Assembly: GCA_028023455.1 (NCBI GenBank)
Contig: JAQFVV010000073.1
Coordinates: 434,001-498,000 of the forward strand
Direction of reading: 5' to 3'
DNA: 64,000 nt
Origin: Epiperipatus broadwayi
Taxonomy: Eukaryota > Onychophora > Udeonychophora > Euonychophora > Peripatidae
The position numbers and the translations under genes were made by a program. Every line of letters begins with the position of its first letter. Position 1 is the stretch's first letter. Positions 23,542-38,879 of this stretch are shown here, in pieces. The notes under the pieces were generated by a model. It had not been told where the DNA came from and did not search any database. It saw nothing but the letters and a program-made list of their open reading frames with translations.

Positions 23542-24645
23542 AAAAACAACTTACCAAAAAAAATATATATAATTATTCAAAACAATACCATAATTAATAC
23601 AGTAAAACAATATTTAAAAAAAAACAAATATATGCCAATTTAATAGACGTACTTTCAACTATCTATGTAGTCGTTCTCAACTAGATTCAAATTGTATTAG
23701 AAAAAACCGTTACAAATGTAAACAAAAAGTAATATGTCATACATCAATTTTCCCACAAATCATTAATTTCTATATTGGTGGCCTGTCTGTTTATCAACTG
23801 TTGCTTTTTACTTTTTATTAACATAGCTTCTTTAATTTTGCGTTTATTATTATTTCTTTCAATACACAAAAGCTTAACTTTATTAAAATCAAAATCAAAA
23901 CCATAATTACTTGTTACATTATGATCAAAAAATACTGATGGTGATACATCATCATTTCTAACATTCTCTTGTCTTGATTTTTGCACCTGTTTATATAACA
24001 ACAAATGCTCCTTTGATCTTTTCTCCAATGTACATCGAGATTCCCCAATATATGCCTTTCCACAAACACATAGCCATTTATATATTGCACAACTTTGATT
24101 TAAAATACCACACCTATTTTTTGAATTATTTATTAATCTATTTAAATTAGGAGTAGTATAAAATGCAACTCAACATATATTTTTATATATCTGTTTTATA
24201 ATCACTTGTTCATTACAAATATATGGTATTGATATCCAAGTATATTTTATTTTATTAATATCTATAGCATCTAAAATATTTCTATTATTATTAAACTTAG
24301 TTACAATATTATAAATTAATTTATGATCATATCCAACATTTAACAAATCCATAATAAATACATTTATGTTACTTATTTTATCAGAACTATATTTACATAA
24401 TTTATTATTCCTAAATAAAAATGATTTTAAACCGGATAATTTATGTGCTATTGGCACATTTGAATACCAAGGAATATATCCTCTTTTTTCAATATCTTTT
24501 ATTACCATACAATAATCTAATTTATTTTTATTACGAGTAACTTTAATATCTAAATACTGAATTGACATTTTTTCTTCAAATGATTTACTCCATTTTACAC
24601 CTTCTAAACTATTTAATTCATTGAATAATACATTTATAATATCTA
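23537..24645 (-). mobile_element. Penelope-like element, 5'-truncated, family A, left arm of palindrome
   Basis: Read on the minus strand from the centre: the end of the RT domain with YLDIKVTRNKNKLDYC and GYIPWYSNVPIAHK (24568 downward), then LSGLKSFLFRNNKLCKY, the linker to a stop at about 24168, and the GIY-YIG endonuclease (VCGKAYIGESRCTLEKRSKEH near 24080-24020, then FFDHNVT and KRKIKEAMLIKS). The GIY-YIG end (23744-24028) is an open frame, but the RT part lacks its catalytic core, and a TGA in place of a CAA-type codon interrupts the join. The 3' UTR with a degenerate hammerhead follows. The copy cannot move on its own. Confidence 0.88.
23652..23680 (-). ncRNA. Degenerate hammerhead-like core in PLE 3' UTR
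   Basis: On the minus strand: TTGAGAA, GACTA paired with TAGTT, then GAAAG. It matches the 3661 and 25613 copies, with a wobble in stem II. Confidence 0.45.
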
Positions 24646-24653
24646 AACTTCCA
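24646..24653. other. Centre of the PLE palindrome
   Basis: The arms meet as AATATCTAAA / CTTCCAGATATT, with an unpaired centre of only about 10 bp. Perfect pairing continues outward into both PLE copies. Confidence 0.8.
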
Positions 24654-26689
<2,036 letters not shown>

Positions 26690-26870
26690 TGTAACACTAT
26701 CTCATGCCACTGATACACACGATCACTCACATGTAGAAAAGATAAATAATCATCAATATATGTATTTTGTGCTGAATCAGCATGCATCAGTTGGTTCAGA
26801 TTATCACCTCCCACACAAATTTATAATCAGTGTTACACGTGTATCAGTTGTATAAGATAGTGTGAGTAGT
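26690..26870. mobile_element. Foldback copy related to the 34-kb SINE family
   Basis: Its ends are inverted (ACTATCTCATGCCACTGATACAC at the left, a complementary GTGTATCAGTTGTATAAGATAGT at the right). The body ACATGTAGAAAAGAT / ATCATCAATATA / TTTTGTGCTGAA is shared with 34085-34255 and 34566-34681. The open frame across it is a by-product. Confidence 0.5.
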
Positions 26871-28398
26871 TCAAGGATGCTTAAAAGATTTGATTACAAT
26901 GAATAAATAATTATGAAGAATTAAGTTAATGTCTTATTAATACTAATTAATAAAAATCATATATTTATTTTCGTTTAAATTGATGTAAATTAGTGCTCAA
27001 CATTACTTGTACTTTCATAATTTATATTTATTTAATTGTTAATTTATAAATACTATATACTAATAGAATTTGGTCTTTATATGAGTCTTGAGAAAATCAT
27101 TAATTTAATTTTGTATATTTTTTTTATATCATTATAGAAATTGGCATGTCAAAATCTTGGGGTGTGATAATCCAAATGGCCCACTATATCATTACAGTGT
27201 ATATATAAACTTTCCAATTAAACAATTAGATAAATTTTTAATCTCATTTCAATTGTAGTTGCCTGATTAAAATTGATTGAGGAATGGCGACATAAATTAT
27301 ATTATTACATTTGATCAATAAATAAAGTTTAATCTTATTTTAAATTATTTTTTTATAAACTAATTTTGTAATTTGATTAAAAGTTATGATTTTATAAATA
27401 TTACAATTATGACAATAATAAATGAATAAGAGGAAGTGTTACTATTATGATTTCTATTTTTATATACTTTTCTTAGAAAAAGATTATATAAATGTATTTA
27501 TAAAAGTATAAATAATATTGGAATTTTTCTAAACATATTTACCCATATAACTAAATGCTGAAAATAATTCTAACTATATCTAACAATGCCATCTTCACAA
27601 CTTTTATATAATCACTATATATTGTATGAGTATACATTACTCACCTATACATATAATCAATATATGCATACATTATATTTTTATTTCTATTATATTTATG
27701 AAAATAATAATATTCATTAAGGCTATAGCCTCAAGCACATGCATATAAAATGCGATAGTAGGGACCTCTACAGGTCTTAAAATAAATATAATATATAATA
27801 AATATAATATATAATATATAGTGAATTAGTATTTTTCATTCTTTAAAATGAGAAACTATTGTTGAAATACTAATTCATTAATAAAAACAATTGATAAGAT
27901 GATGGCCTCTAAGTTCACATGCAGTTTATCAAATTAAAGGGAATGGAATTAACTTAAAGATTTAATATAGAATTGTAATATCACAATATATAATATAATA
28001 TGCTTTAGGAAGCTTATGCAAGAATAAATATTTTATTAGAAGATTAAAAATTCTATTGTTTTAGATCCTCACAAGAACTTATATTGGGTTTGATTTAAAA
28101 GAACAGTGTATCAGGTAAAATCTATATTTTTGAAAGATCTAATAAGAAAGTTTATTAAAAGAAATTTCTAATATTTCATAAAGAAAAGTAATATGTAAAT
28201 TACTTAATTTGAATAGAATTTTTGTATTCTATAAAGATAATTTTATTTGGGGTTCTAAGTATAAAAAGATCATTTTAAAAAGAACATTTTACAAAAACTT
28301 CAAGTAAAGTAAATTAATGAACTTTACATTATAAGAAAAATGCAAAGTGAATAGAATACCAGTTTTATTGTAGGACATATAAAATGCACTAGTCTAGT

Positions 28399-28400
<2 letters not shown>
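26871..28400. other. A/T-rich DNA; one short shared block
   Basis: At 27758-27779 the block GTAGGGACCTCTACAGGTCT recurs exactly at about 15002-15022, with weaker similarity upstream. This is probably a fragment of a dispersed repeat. Nothing else is recognised. Confidence 0.45.

Positions 28401-28436
<36 letters not shown>
28401..28436. repeat. (TA)n microsatellite, left edge of the satellite array
   Basis: A TA tract of 36 bp adjoining the first satellite copy. Confidence 0.95.
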
Positions 28437-28440
<4 letters not shown>

Positions 28441-28441
<1 letters not shown>

Positions 28442-31119
28442 CACAAACCATTATACAATTACAAATATCCAGTAACGCCCTCTGTTTAAAGATCTATATC
28501 TCAATAATAGCAAACCTCAAAATGATACCACTTTAAGGTTGTATGCTAAACGATGTTAAATATTGAAATACAGACCTACTCAAACACAGAGCATGAAATT
28601 TTAAATAAGCAAATGATCTTAAATTTTTGCTAATAAACTAACAAGTTTACAAAGTTATTAAAGACAAACTAAACATTAGATTTTAATCTTTAAATTCCTC
28701 CCAAACTATAAATGAAAAGAAAGTTACTGTTAACACTAACTGAAATAATTATAGAAAATAACAAACCATTATACAATTACAAATATCCAGTAACCCCTCT
28801 GTTTAAAGATCTATATCTCAATAATAGCAAACCTCAAAATGATACCACTTTAAGGTTGTATGCTAAACGATGTTAAATATTGAAATACAGACCTACTCAA
28901 ACACAGAGCAGAAATTTTAAATAAGCAAATGATCTTAAATTTTGCTAATAAACTAACAAGTTTACAAAGTTATTAAAGACAAACTAAACATTAGATTTTA
29001 ATCTTTAAATTCCTCCCAAACTATAAATGAAAAGAAAGTTACTGTTAACACTAACTGAAATAATTATAGAAAATACACAAACCATTATACAATTACAAAT
29101 ATCCAGTAACCCCTCTGTTTAAAGATCTATATCTCAATAATAGCAAACCTCAAAATGATACCACTTTAAGGTTGTATGCTAAACGATGTTAAATATTGAA
29201 ATAAGACCTACTCAAACACAGAGCATGAAATTTTAAATAAGCAAATGATCTTAAATTTTGCTAATAAACTAACAAGTTTACAAAGTTATTAAAGACAAAC
29301 TAAACATTAGATTTTAATCTTTAAATTCCTCCCAAACTATAAAGAAAAGAAAGTTACTGTTAACACTAACTGAAATAATTATAGAAAATACACAAACCAT
29401 TATACAATTACAAATATCCAGTAACGCCCTCTGTTTAAAGATCTATATCTCAATAATAGCAAACCTCAAAATGATACCACTTTAAGGTTGTATGCTAAAC
29501 GATGTTAAATATTGAAATACAGACCTACTCAAACACAGACATGAAATTTTAAATAAGCAAATGATCTTAAATTTTGCTAATAAACTAACAAGTTTACAAA
29601 GTTATTAAAGACAAACTAAACATTAGATTTTAATCTTTAAATTCCTCCCCAAACTATAAATGAAAAGAAAGTTACTGTTAACACTAACTGAAATAATTAT
29701 AGAAAATACACAAACCATTATACAATTACAAATATCCAGTAACGCCCTCTGTTTAAAGATCTATATCTCAATAATAGCAAACCTCAAAATGATACCACTT
29801 TAAGGTTGTATGCTAAACGATGTTAAATATTGAAATACAGACCTACTCAAACACAGACGAAATTTAAATAAGCAAATGATCTTAAATTTTGCTAATAAAC
29901 TAACAAGTTTACAAAGTTATTAAAGACAAACTAAACATTAGATTAATCTTTAAATTCCTCCCAAACTATAAATGAAAAGAAAGTTACGTTAACACAACTG
30001 AAATAATTATAGAAAATACACAAACCATTATACAATTACAAATATCCAGTAACCCCTCTGTTTAAAGACTATACTCAATAATAGCAAACCTCAAAATGAT
30101 ACCACTTTAAGTTGTAGCTAAACGATGTTAAATATTGAAATACAGACCTACTCAAACACAGACATGAAATTTTAAATAAGCAATGACTTAAATTGCTAAT
30201 AAACTAACAATTTACAAAGTATAAAGACAAACTAAACATTAATTTTAATCTTTAAACCTCCCAAACTATAAATGAAAAGAGTAGTTAACACAACTGAAAT
30301 AATTATAGAAAATACACAACCATTATACAATACAAAATCAGTACCCTCTGTTTAAAGACTATACTCAATAATAGCAAACCTCAAAGATACCCAGTGACTA
30401 AACATGTTAAATATTGAAATACAACCACTCAACACGTGAATTTTAAATAACAAATGACTTAATTTGCAATAAACTAACAAGTTACAAAGTTATTAAAGAC
30501 AAACTAAACATTAGATTAATCTAAACCTCCCAAACTATAAGAAAAGAGTACTGTAACACTAACTGAAATAATTATAGAAAATACACAAACCATATACAAT
30601 ACAAAACCAGTAACCCCTCTTTAAAGACTATATCTCAATAATAGCAAACCTCAAATGATACACTTTAATGATGCTAAACGATGTTAAATATTGAAATACA
30701 ACCTACTCAAACAAGAGTGTTTTAAATAACATCTTATTTTCAAAAACTAAAATACAAGTATAAAACAACTAAAATTAATTTTAATCTTTAAATTCCTCCC
30801 AAACTATAAATGAAAAGAAAGTTACTGTTAACACTAACTGAAATAATTATAGAAAATACACAAACCATTATACAATTACAAATATCCAGTAACGCCCTCT
30901 GTTTAAAGATCTATACTCAATAAAGCAAACCTCAAAGATACCACTTTAAGGTTGTATGCTAAACGATGTTAAATATTGAAATACAGACCTACTCAAACAC
31001 AGAGCATGAAATTTTAAATAAGCAAATGATCTTAAATTTTTGCTAATAAACTAACAAGTTTACAAAGTTATTAAAGACAAACTAAACATTAGATTTTAAT
31101 CTTTAAATTCCTCCCAAAC

Positions 31120-31124
<5 letters not shown>
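28441..31124. repeat. Tandem satellite, nine copies of a ~318-bp unit
   Basis: Counting from the AAACCATTATAC mark in each unit, copies begin at about 28445, 28763, 29079, 29394, 29712, 30022, 30318, 30587 and 30862. The spacings are 318, 316, 315, 318, 310, 296, 269 and 275 bp. Copies 1-5 and 9 are nearly identical; copies 6-8 lose single or double bases at many sites. The last copy ends at the ATAAAT of its unit, where the TA tract at 31125 begins. There is no coding frame. It is likely a recently amplified satellite. Confidence 0.95.

Positions 31125-31164
<40 letters not shown>
31125..31164. repeat. (TA)n microsatellite, right edge of the satellite array
   Basis: A TA tract of about 40 bp beginning inside the truncated last unit. 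Confidence 0.95.
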
Positions 31165-31167
<3 letters not shown>

Positions 31168-31893
31168 TAACAACTTTTGCCAAATGTCTTTAAATTATAT
31201 ATAAGCTATATCTTAGAAATGGAATTATAATTGTTAATAAAAAATCTATGTATAAAAGAAGATGCTATCTATATGCAAGGAGGAAGCTAAACATCAACTT
31301 GAGATCATATATTATCTTCTTCAATGCATAACAACTAAGATATTAGGAATTGATCTTAGAAGGATTTTCATTGGCGAATTTCAGGGACATCTAGGATTAT
31401 TGCATTAACTTTTATAAATACCATTTAATTTTTAAAAATTATAATTGGTGAACATTAATCTTATTTTCTTTATCATTGAACTCATTTCATTAAATAAATG
31501 AATAAGAAGAGAAGATTAATAATTTAAAATATTTTTTTATATATTTAATAAAAAATTAGATATGGGATAAGGAGTATTAACATGGGAAAGGCATATAAAT
31601 ATATAAAAAGGATAGAGCGAACTTAGAGGTAAAAAATTAAATTATTTTTTAATTTACATATTATTATTTTTTATGACATGACCCTACTTTGTTTGTACTA
31701 ATTCAAATAATCTAATAACTATTGTTTATTATAGTTGGATAAATGATTAACATTGGTATGATATATATATATATTTCTATTAATGATCAATAATTACATA
31801 TAATCATTTTAATGGATGAAAACATTATATAGAAATAATTAGATTATTATTTGTATAATCTAATTATTATATGTTAGTTTTAATATAGTTATC

Positions 31894-31896
<3 letters not shown>
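31165..31896. other. A/T-rich DNA, nothing recognised
   Basis: A TATATA run lies at 31761-31773. No gene or element is identified. Confidence 0.5.

Positions 31897-31950
<54 letters not shown>
31897..31950. repeat. (TA)n microsatellite
   Basis: A TA tract of about 54 bp. Confidence 0.96.
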
Positions 31951-32800
<850 letters not shown>

Positions 32801-32949
32801 AGAAATGATTAAAACAACATCAACTTTTATATAAATGCATGAAAAATAAGAGTAGTAAATAATAAAATAAGAAAAGTAGCATTTGTTTTCTTTGATATTT
32901 TTTAAATGTGATTTTATTTTTAATTCTGATCTAAAAATCATCAGAAAAA

Positions 32950-33070
32950 TAAAAAGGCAGTTTTGATAAATAAAAAATGTTATGCTCACAGAATTGTGGG
33001 AAGGTTGGCCTTTCAAAGTGTTAATTGACAAAGACTATGAGGATAGTCAAAACCACTTCTACGTGGACTA
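32950..33070 (+). mobile_element. PLE 3' end fragment, family C
   Basis: This repeats the 3' end of the following PLE: AATTGTGGGAAGGTTGGCCT, CAAAGTGTTAAT and a GACTA/TAGTC hammerhead stem at 33025-33052. It gives a partial tandem arrangement with the copy that follows. Confidence 0.5.
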
Positions 33071-33074
33071 ATTA

Positions 33075-34010
33075 AATAATTTAAATGGCTTAAAATGGAT
33101 AAAAATATGAACATTTAATGTGCATTTAGTTTCTTGATCTTAAAATAATTAGAAATCAATTTATGTTGGAATACTGTATGACCATTAAACCAATAGTAAA
33201 AAGAGGTTACATTTTAGCTAAATTAAGAGTTTTAGTGTCACATAAAATGGGAGGTTTAAAGTCTTTCTTTTTAAGAAATAATAGTGTTTGCAAATATTTA
33301 TCAGATAAAGGCAAAAATATTAAAATATATTCACATCAATTGTTAAATGTTGGTTACAATTGTAATCATATATATAATGTTATTACAGATTTTAATACAA
33401 GATATAAGAATAAAAAATATGGATATCAATACCATACATTTTGAATAATCAAGTAAATTTTATAAGAAAAAATTATAAAGGTATATGTGATATTGCATTT
33501 TACATATGTCCTACATTAAACAAATGAATAAATAATTCTAAAGATAAAACCTCATATATAAATAAAAATTGTATCATTTATAAATGGATATATAGGTGTG
33601 GAAGTGAATTGAGATGTACATTGGAAAAAAAAATTAAAGAGCACTCGCTGTTGTTAAAAGGAGTTCAGAAATTGAATCAAAATTGCAAAGTAGATAATGT
33701 TTCAGCATCTGTTTTTTATGAACATAATAATTCATGTATTTATGGTTTTAAATTCAATTATACCAATGTTAAAATATTGTAAATTGAAAAAAATAACAAC
33801 AAAATAAAAATAAAAGAAGCTTTGCTAATATACAAATACAAACATGACTTAATTAACAGACAGGCAGCAAACATTAAGATCATGGCATTGTGGGAAGGTT
33901 AGCCTTTCAAAGTGTTAGCTGACAAAGACTACAAGAATAATCAAAAGTACTACTAAGCAGATAAAAGTTTTAAAATATATCTGATTACAGTATTTATAAA
34001 TTAAATATTC

Positions 34011-34013
<3 letters not shown>
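33075..34013 (+). mobile_element. Penelope-like element, 5'-truncated, family C
   Basis: It begins with the RT-end motif FLDLKIIRNQ and LEYCMTIKPIVKRGY. The open part (33163-33444) continues through LVSHKMGGLKSFFLRNN and LLNVGYNCNHIYNVI. Then come stops, and a degraded GIY-YIG end (CTLEKKIKEHSLLLKGV, VFYEHN, IKIKEALLIY, INRQAANIK, ALWEG). The order of motifs is the same as in family A, with strongly diverged sequence. It has no catalytic RT motifs. A hammerhead-like core follows the stop (33919-33945), and the element ends at a TA tract. Confidence 0.8.
33919..33945 (+). ncRNA. Degenerate hammerhead-like core, PLE family C
   Basis: CTGACAA, then GACTA paired loosely with TAATC, then AAAAG. 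CTGACAA is CTGACGA with one CpG-type change, and the AAAAG is CGAAAG with the same kind of change. Confidence 0.45.

Positions 34014-34051
<38 letters not shown>
34014..34051. repeat. (TA)n microsatellite at PLE end
   Basis: A TA tract of about 38 bp following the family C PLE. Confidence 0.95.
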
Positions 34052-34055
<4 letters not shown>

Positions 34056-34084
34056 CCAGGTACTCTTCACAAACCTGAGAGCTT

Positions 34085-34255
34085 AATTGTAAGTATAGAG
34101 AGTTTGAACTCAGATTTTCAAGCACCCTTCAACTAGCCACACTATCTCATACAACTGAAACACATGACCACACACATGTAGAAAAGATTTATAATCACCA
34201 ATATACGTATTTTGTGCTAAACCAGCACTCATCAGTTGGTCCAGACTATCATCTC
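34085..34255 (-). mobile_element. tRNA-derived SINE, minus copy
   Basis: On the minus strand it shows GAGATAGTGTGG, an A-box-like TAGTTGAAGGGTGCTTGAA and a B-box-like GAGTTCAAACTC about 34 bp later. The rest (TCTACATGTGTGTGGTCATG upstream) matches the plus copy at 34566-34681. Confidence 0.5.
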
Positions 34256-34565
34256 TCTCTCTCTCTCTCACACATATATATATATAGTCAATGCTCAGTT
34301 TATATTAAGATAGCAAATCTTCATACTTTAATGGACAGGCTTCAATCTACTACAACCTCCAACTTTTTAGCCATCCATATCATTGAAAATCTGATGATGA
34401 AAACTCAAATCCCATGCTGATGCTAATATTATTGCCATGCCCATGTTGACCTGAAATCACTCTGACCCCTCATGTATAGGACAGTATCCATTAAATACAT
34501 ATAAGAGGGATGGACAAGATACAAGCTTAATATGTAAATATTTGAAACCAGGCACTCTTCACAAA

Positions 34566-34679
34566 TGTATATTGGTGATTATTAATCTTTTCTACATGTG
34601 TGTGGTCATGTATTTCAGTTGTATGAGATAGTGTGGATAGTTGAAGGGTGCTTGAAAATCTGAGTTCAAATCCGCTATA

Positions 34680-34681
<2 letters not shown>
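34566..34681 (+). mobile_element. tRNA-derived SINE, plus copy
   Basis: It carries GTGGATAGTTGAAGG (A-box-like) and GAGTTCAAATCC, an almost canonical B box, 34 bp apart, and it ends at a TA tract (34682-34746). It shares its left context (ACCAGGCACTCTTCACAAA) with 34056, although the SINE body there is inverted. Confidence 0.55.

Positions 34682-34746
<65 letters not shown>
34682..34746. repeat. (TA)n microsatellite after a SINE
   Basis: A TA tract of about 65 bp. Confidence 0.96.
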
Positions 34747-34750
<4 letters not shown>

Positions 34751-35850
34751 CATTGAAACAGACATGCTGTTTCATGTATATGCTTAGAAGATCCACCCCT
34801 CAAATTAAAATGACATAGGTTAAAGCCAAGTCATATTAATAATATTTAAAGTCAGACTAATAATATTTTAAGAAAAACTAACAATATTTTAACAAGAGGT
34901 AAGAAATAATGGAATTTGACTGCAATTAAAATGATAACTTGTTAATTCATAATGATTTGGTCAAATGAAAAGGAAATCAAATACATTTATAGTGCAATTA
35001 AAAAGAGAAAAAAAGTATAATTTTTCTTATTAAAACTACTAAGTTAAAATGCACTTAAATAAAATCAGATTGAAGAAAACTTATAAGGCAGAATAACTGT
35101 AGTTTAATAACTACAGATGCCGAGTCACCATGCCACAGGCAAGAAAGATTAAGATTTGAAAACACACGTACAGAGAATTGAAAATAGTCACTAATTAAAA
35201 GTCTGTTCCCATGAAAGAGAAACTGTCCAATGATCTAGGAGATTAAAAAATGTGGACACGAATGAAAAAACATTGCTACCAATGGAATCAAAAGGGCATG
35301 TAAGATGAATCCATTTGTCAGAGAAAAAAAATGTCAATAGGCTGAAAAATTATTACAAATTAATTAATTGATTCAGAGATATAAGATTCATGAATTGACA
35401 CAAGATTTAATTACTAGATTACTAGAAAAGTGATTTAATGGAAGCATAAAACAGCCTAATAAAAAATCCTAATATGATCTTTGGCTAGACTGCTTATGCT
35501 CTCTCTGTCTGCAAACATGTGAATCTCCAAGCCTTGCCTAGAAGTTTCAATGTGTCATTAAGCTTCCAAACAGACCCCCCAATTATTTAGAAAAGCAGTA
35601 ATAAATGAAGACATGAATTTAGAGGTAAGCAATTAGAAATGATTCAATTACAATAAAATATGAACTAAAATTAGAGTTATTACTTTTTATAAAAGAAAAG
35701 AGAGAAAATTTTATATTATTTGTCTTAAGAAAAGTTTTCACAATCAATTATTAACTTCAGTCAAAAGTTGAGATAGTTTTTTTATTATCTTTATTTAAAA
35801 ATTAAAACAAGAAATGAAAAGTGTTATTATTTAATTACAAACATTCACCC

Positions 35851-35885
<35 letters not shown>

Positions 35886-36064
35886 TGATATATTTCATTA
35901 GTTAAACGTCAATTATTTAATAAAATTTAAGATATGTTCAAATAATAGAAATATTTCTAATAATAATTGTAATAGTTTTTTCAAATGAACCAGCTAAATG
36001 GAAATGTCAATTATCTTTTAGAAATCCAAAAACGTTTCAAATAACGATGGTAATACTTATCTAT
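34747..36064. other. A/T-rich DNA, nothing recognised
   Basis: A mixed (TA)n(CA)n tract lies at 35851-35885. No gene is visible. Confidence 0.5.
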
Positions 36065-36178
36065 AACATGTATACCTACTTGAAATGCTTTCACATACCT
36101 GGAATAATAATTATAAAACTGATGTTATCTGTACATCTACTCAAAAAAGTTTCTACAGACCCAGAATAAATGATTACA

Positions 36179-36250
<72 letters not shown>

Positions 36251-36850
36251 ATTTATATATATATATATTAATTTTATATGTCTACCAACCTGAACTGCTT
36301 TCACATATTTGGAATAATAATTGTAATACTGATATTATCTGTACATCTACTCAAAATGTTTCTACAGACTCGAAATAAATGATTACAAACATGCATGTAT
36401 TAATTGTATATGTCTACAAATTGAAATGCTTTCACAAATCTGGAGTAATAATTGTAATACTGATATTATCTGTACATCTATTTGAAATGCTTCTATAGAC
36501 TTAAAATCAATAGTCAAAAACATTTATGTATAAATTGTGTATGTGTACCTGCTTAAAATGCTTCTACAGACCTGGAATAAATGGTCAAAAACATTTGCGT
36601 ATTAATTGTATATGTATATCTACCTGGAATTTTTCTATCAACATCAGAATATAATTATGAATGCTTATATATTATCTGCATCTATACCTGAAATGCTTTT
36701 ATCAGCATCAAAATGTGATTTCTAATACTTGTATATTAATTGTATATGTATATCTACCTGAAATGCATCTTTAGACTTCTTCTCATCATATGAAGAAAAA
36801 AACATGGATTTTTGCTCAGATAACCTACCTGAAATATTTCTAGACTTTTT
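36065..36850. repeat. Diverged minisatellite, ~60-130-bp units
   Basis: Repeated blocks contain CTGAAATGCTT, then TAATAATTGTAATACTGATAT, CTGTACATCTA, CTACAGAC and GATTACAAACAT-like elements. At least six diverged units appear, with a TA tract (36182-36268) embedded between units 1 and 2. The open frame here is a repeat by-product. Confidence 0.75.
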
Positions 36851-37293
36851 CTTATAATATGAACTTAAAAAATGAGTTTTCACATGGTTACAAATAATGT
36901 ACTATATTAGAAGAACTTGCTTATGAATTGTTGTTTCCTAAAATTGTTGTTACTTAAAATTAATTTAATTGTTCAATTCTATTTTGCATCACTAGTCATT
37001 CATTGCATCTTACTCACAAGAATGTCATGCCTCTTGAGATATGTTTGGCATAACCAGAAGTTGGTAAGTAAGGTTGTAGTGAGATAGAGCTTTGGTGGGG
37101 CAATTTGTGAAACCAAACACAAATTTCTAAATGCTTCCAGTCTCTATGGTACTACATCCTCTGATGAGCAGGAAATATTGTTGTAGATGGGGTGACATCT
37201 GCATTGGGGAATGCCAATCTACAGTTCCTTCCTGCAATCTGCTCATCAGAAAATAAAACCAACAAAAAGTGGGGTTGGTTGGTACATCCAGTT

Positions 37294-37296
<3 letters not shown>
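36851..37296. other. Unassigned DNA ending in GTTACA before a TA tract
   Basis: Around 37160-37250 the ends CTGATGAGCAG and CTGCTCATCAG are inverted, giving a small foldback. The block stops at GTTACA (37291-37296) directly before TA repeats, as LTR-like ends do elsewhere in this window. Confidence 0.4.

Positions 37297-37328
<32 letters not shown>
37297..37328. repeat. (TA)n microsatellite
   Basis: A TA tract of about 32 bp. Confidence 0.94.
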
Positions 37329-37332
<4 letters not shown>

Positions 37333-37528
37333 TTGTTCACTCATGTATAGTTAACAATATCAATATTATCATAGTAACATTCTGACTGTATCACATCTGT
37401 TGTGTGGCTAATGAATAGTATATTGCTCAACTGATAGCAGATCTAGTCCATGATAGTTTTCTTAATTATACAAAGATGAAGTTAGATAAAATATATTTTA
37501 TATCTGCTGCCTGTGAAAATCTTTATTT

Positions 37529-37532
<4 letters not shown>

Positions 37533-37576
<44 letters not shown>

Positions 37577-37587
37577 AAAACAAAAAA

Positions 37588-37621
<34 letters not shown>

Positions 37622-37634
37622 TTTTTTGTTTTTA
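37533..37634. repeat. TA tracts with an embedded inverted repeat
   Basis: Two TA tracts (37533-37573 and 37590-37619) flank AGTAAAAACAAAAAACTT, which is inverted at 37619-37634. The whole can fold into one long hairpin. Confidence 0.7.
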
Positions 37635-38302
37635 TCAATGCTGAATTTAGCTTCACTCATCATACCACAAATATAGATCAGCACATATATATACTTTAGT
37701 ACACACATTTAAAAACATCATAACAAATATTTTCAAAAACTATTATTTACTATAAATCATTTTTTATTGTTTAATCTGTTCAAGAAAAGCCATTTTTATC
37801 AGTTGGCTTAGGATGAAACATCCCAACATTATAACTCATTTATCTATATTATCGTTCGAAAAGTTGAAATACATGCAACTAATCTGTTGGTCATTCAAAA
37901 CAAAATATGAACAACTTACTACAGATAAATAAAAATAAATTCTAAAAACATACTTTAGAGCACACACACATAAATATATATGTATATATAAATATTATGT
38001 TAAGTAAAATGTGGAGCTATGTTAATTCGTATTCTTGCAGTTATGTTCACACTATAAATCAGTGAAAATATAAGATTGACTTCTCTCATTACACGTGTAT
38101 TTTTTCAAAACATTGAATCATCAGGTGGGTTAAAGATTTAATACTCTAAATCTTTGTCCTAGAAATGATAACCTGACTTTTGTTTGAACAATTACATAAC
38201 TAATCTGATGTTAATTCAAAACACAATGTGAACAACTTATTACAGATAAATAAAAATAATAAATGTTAAAAAAATACTCTAAGTCACACACACACACACA
38301 CA

Positions 38303-38304
<2 letters not shown>
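37635..38304. other. A/T-rich DNA, local repeat of a short block
   Basis: Blocks near 37900-37960 and 38215-38290 are similar (AATATGAACAACTTACTACA, ATAAATAAAAAT, then a CACACA run), indicating a local duplication. No gene. Confidence 0.45.

Positions 38305-38333
<29 letters not shown>
38305..38333. repeat. (CA)n(TA)n microsatellite
   Basis: A short CA run (38286-38303) leads into a TA tract. Confidence 0.9.
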
Positions 38334-38339
<6 letters not shown>

Positions 38340-38484
38340 AGGAGTTTGCTAATAACTGAAAGGAGACCCTTTGATTCATCTTGGAGGCTTTAAAAAAACC
38401 AAGCAGGGCATATTCCTAAGGTCCACTCCATATGTTCTTGTTGTTGGAGCTCTTATTATTATGTGCTTATGCATATAGTATACA

Positions 38485-38561
38485 AACATGGATGAGCTGC
38501 TTTACAACATGCGTTAGTCAGTGTGGTGAGTTTATTGGCTTTTTACCTCTGATTTTAAGAT
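38485..38561 (+). mobile_element. LINE-associated 5' segment
   Basis: AACATGGATGAGCTGC...GGTGAGTTTATTGGCTTTTTACC recurs at 41932-42010, where it is directly joined to the 3' part of the same LINE. A weaker copy is near 16265. It is probably the leader of the RTE-type element or of a related SINE. Confidence 0.5.
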
Positions 38562-38635
38562 CAAAAAACACCATGAACTTTCTTTTAGTTGCCTGATAAG
38601 GCAGAATGAAAGTATGTGTAAATGATAAATATTTT

Positions 38636-38756
<121 letters not shown>

Positions 38757-38879
38757 TTTGGCAGACAAAAATAAATCATCACCCTTATTTCCAGAAGGCT
38801 GTAAAGTTGCCAACCAAAGCAGCAGTTAGTGGCCAAAGACAGAGGGAGCTAAGAATTCCCTGATTATGGACCTAGGTTG

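Noticed and set aside
28441-31124. CRISPR-like array
   Set aside because: The units are 318-bp contiguous tandem copies with no separate spacers, in an animal-type genome.
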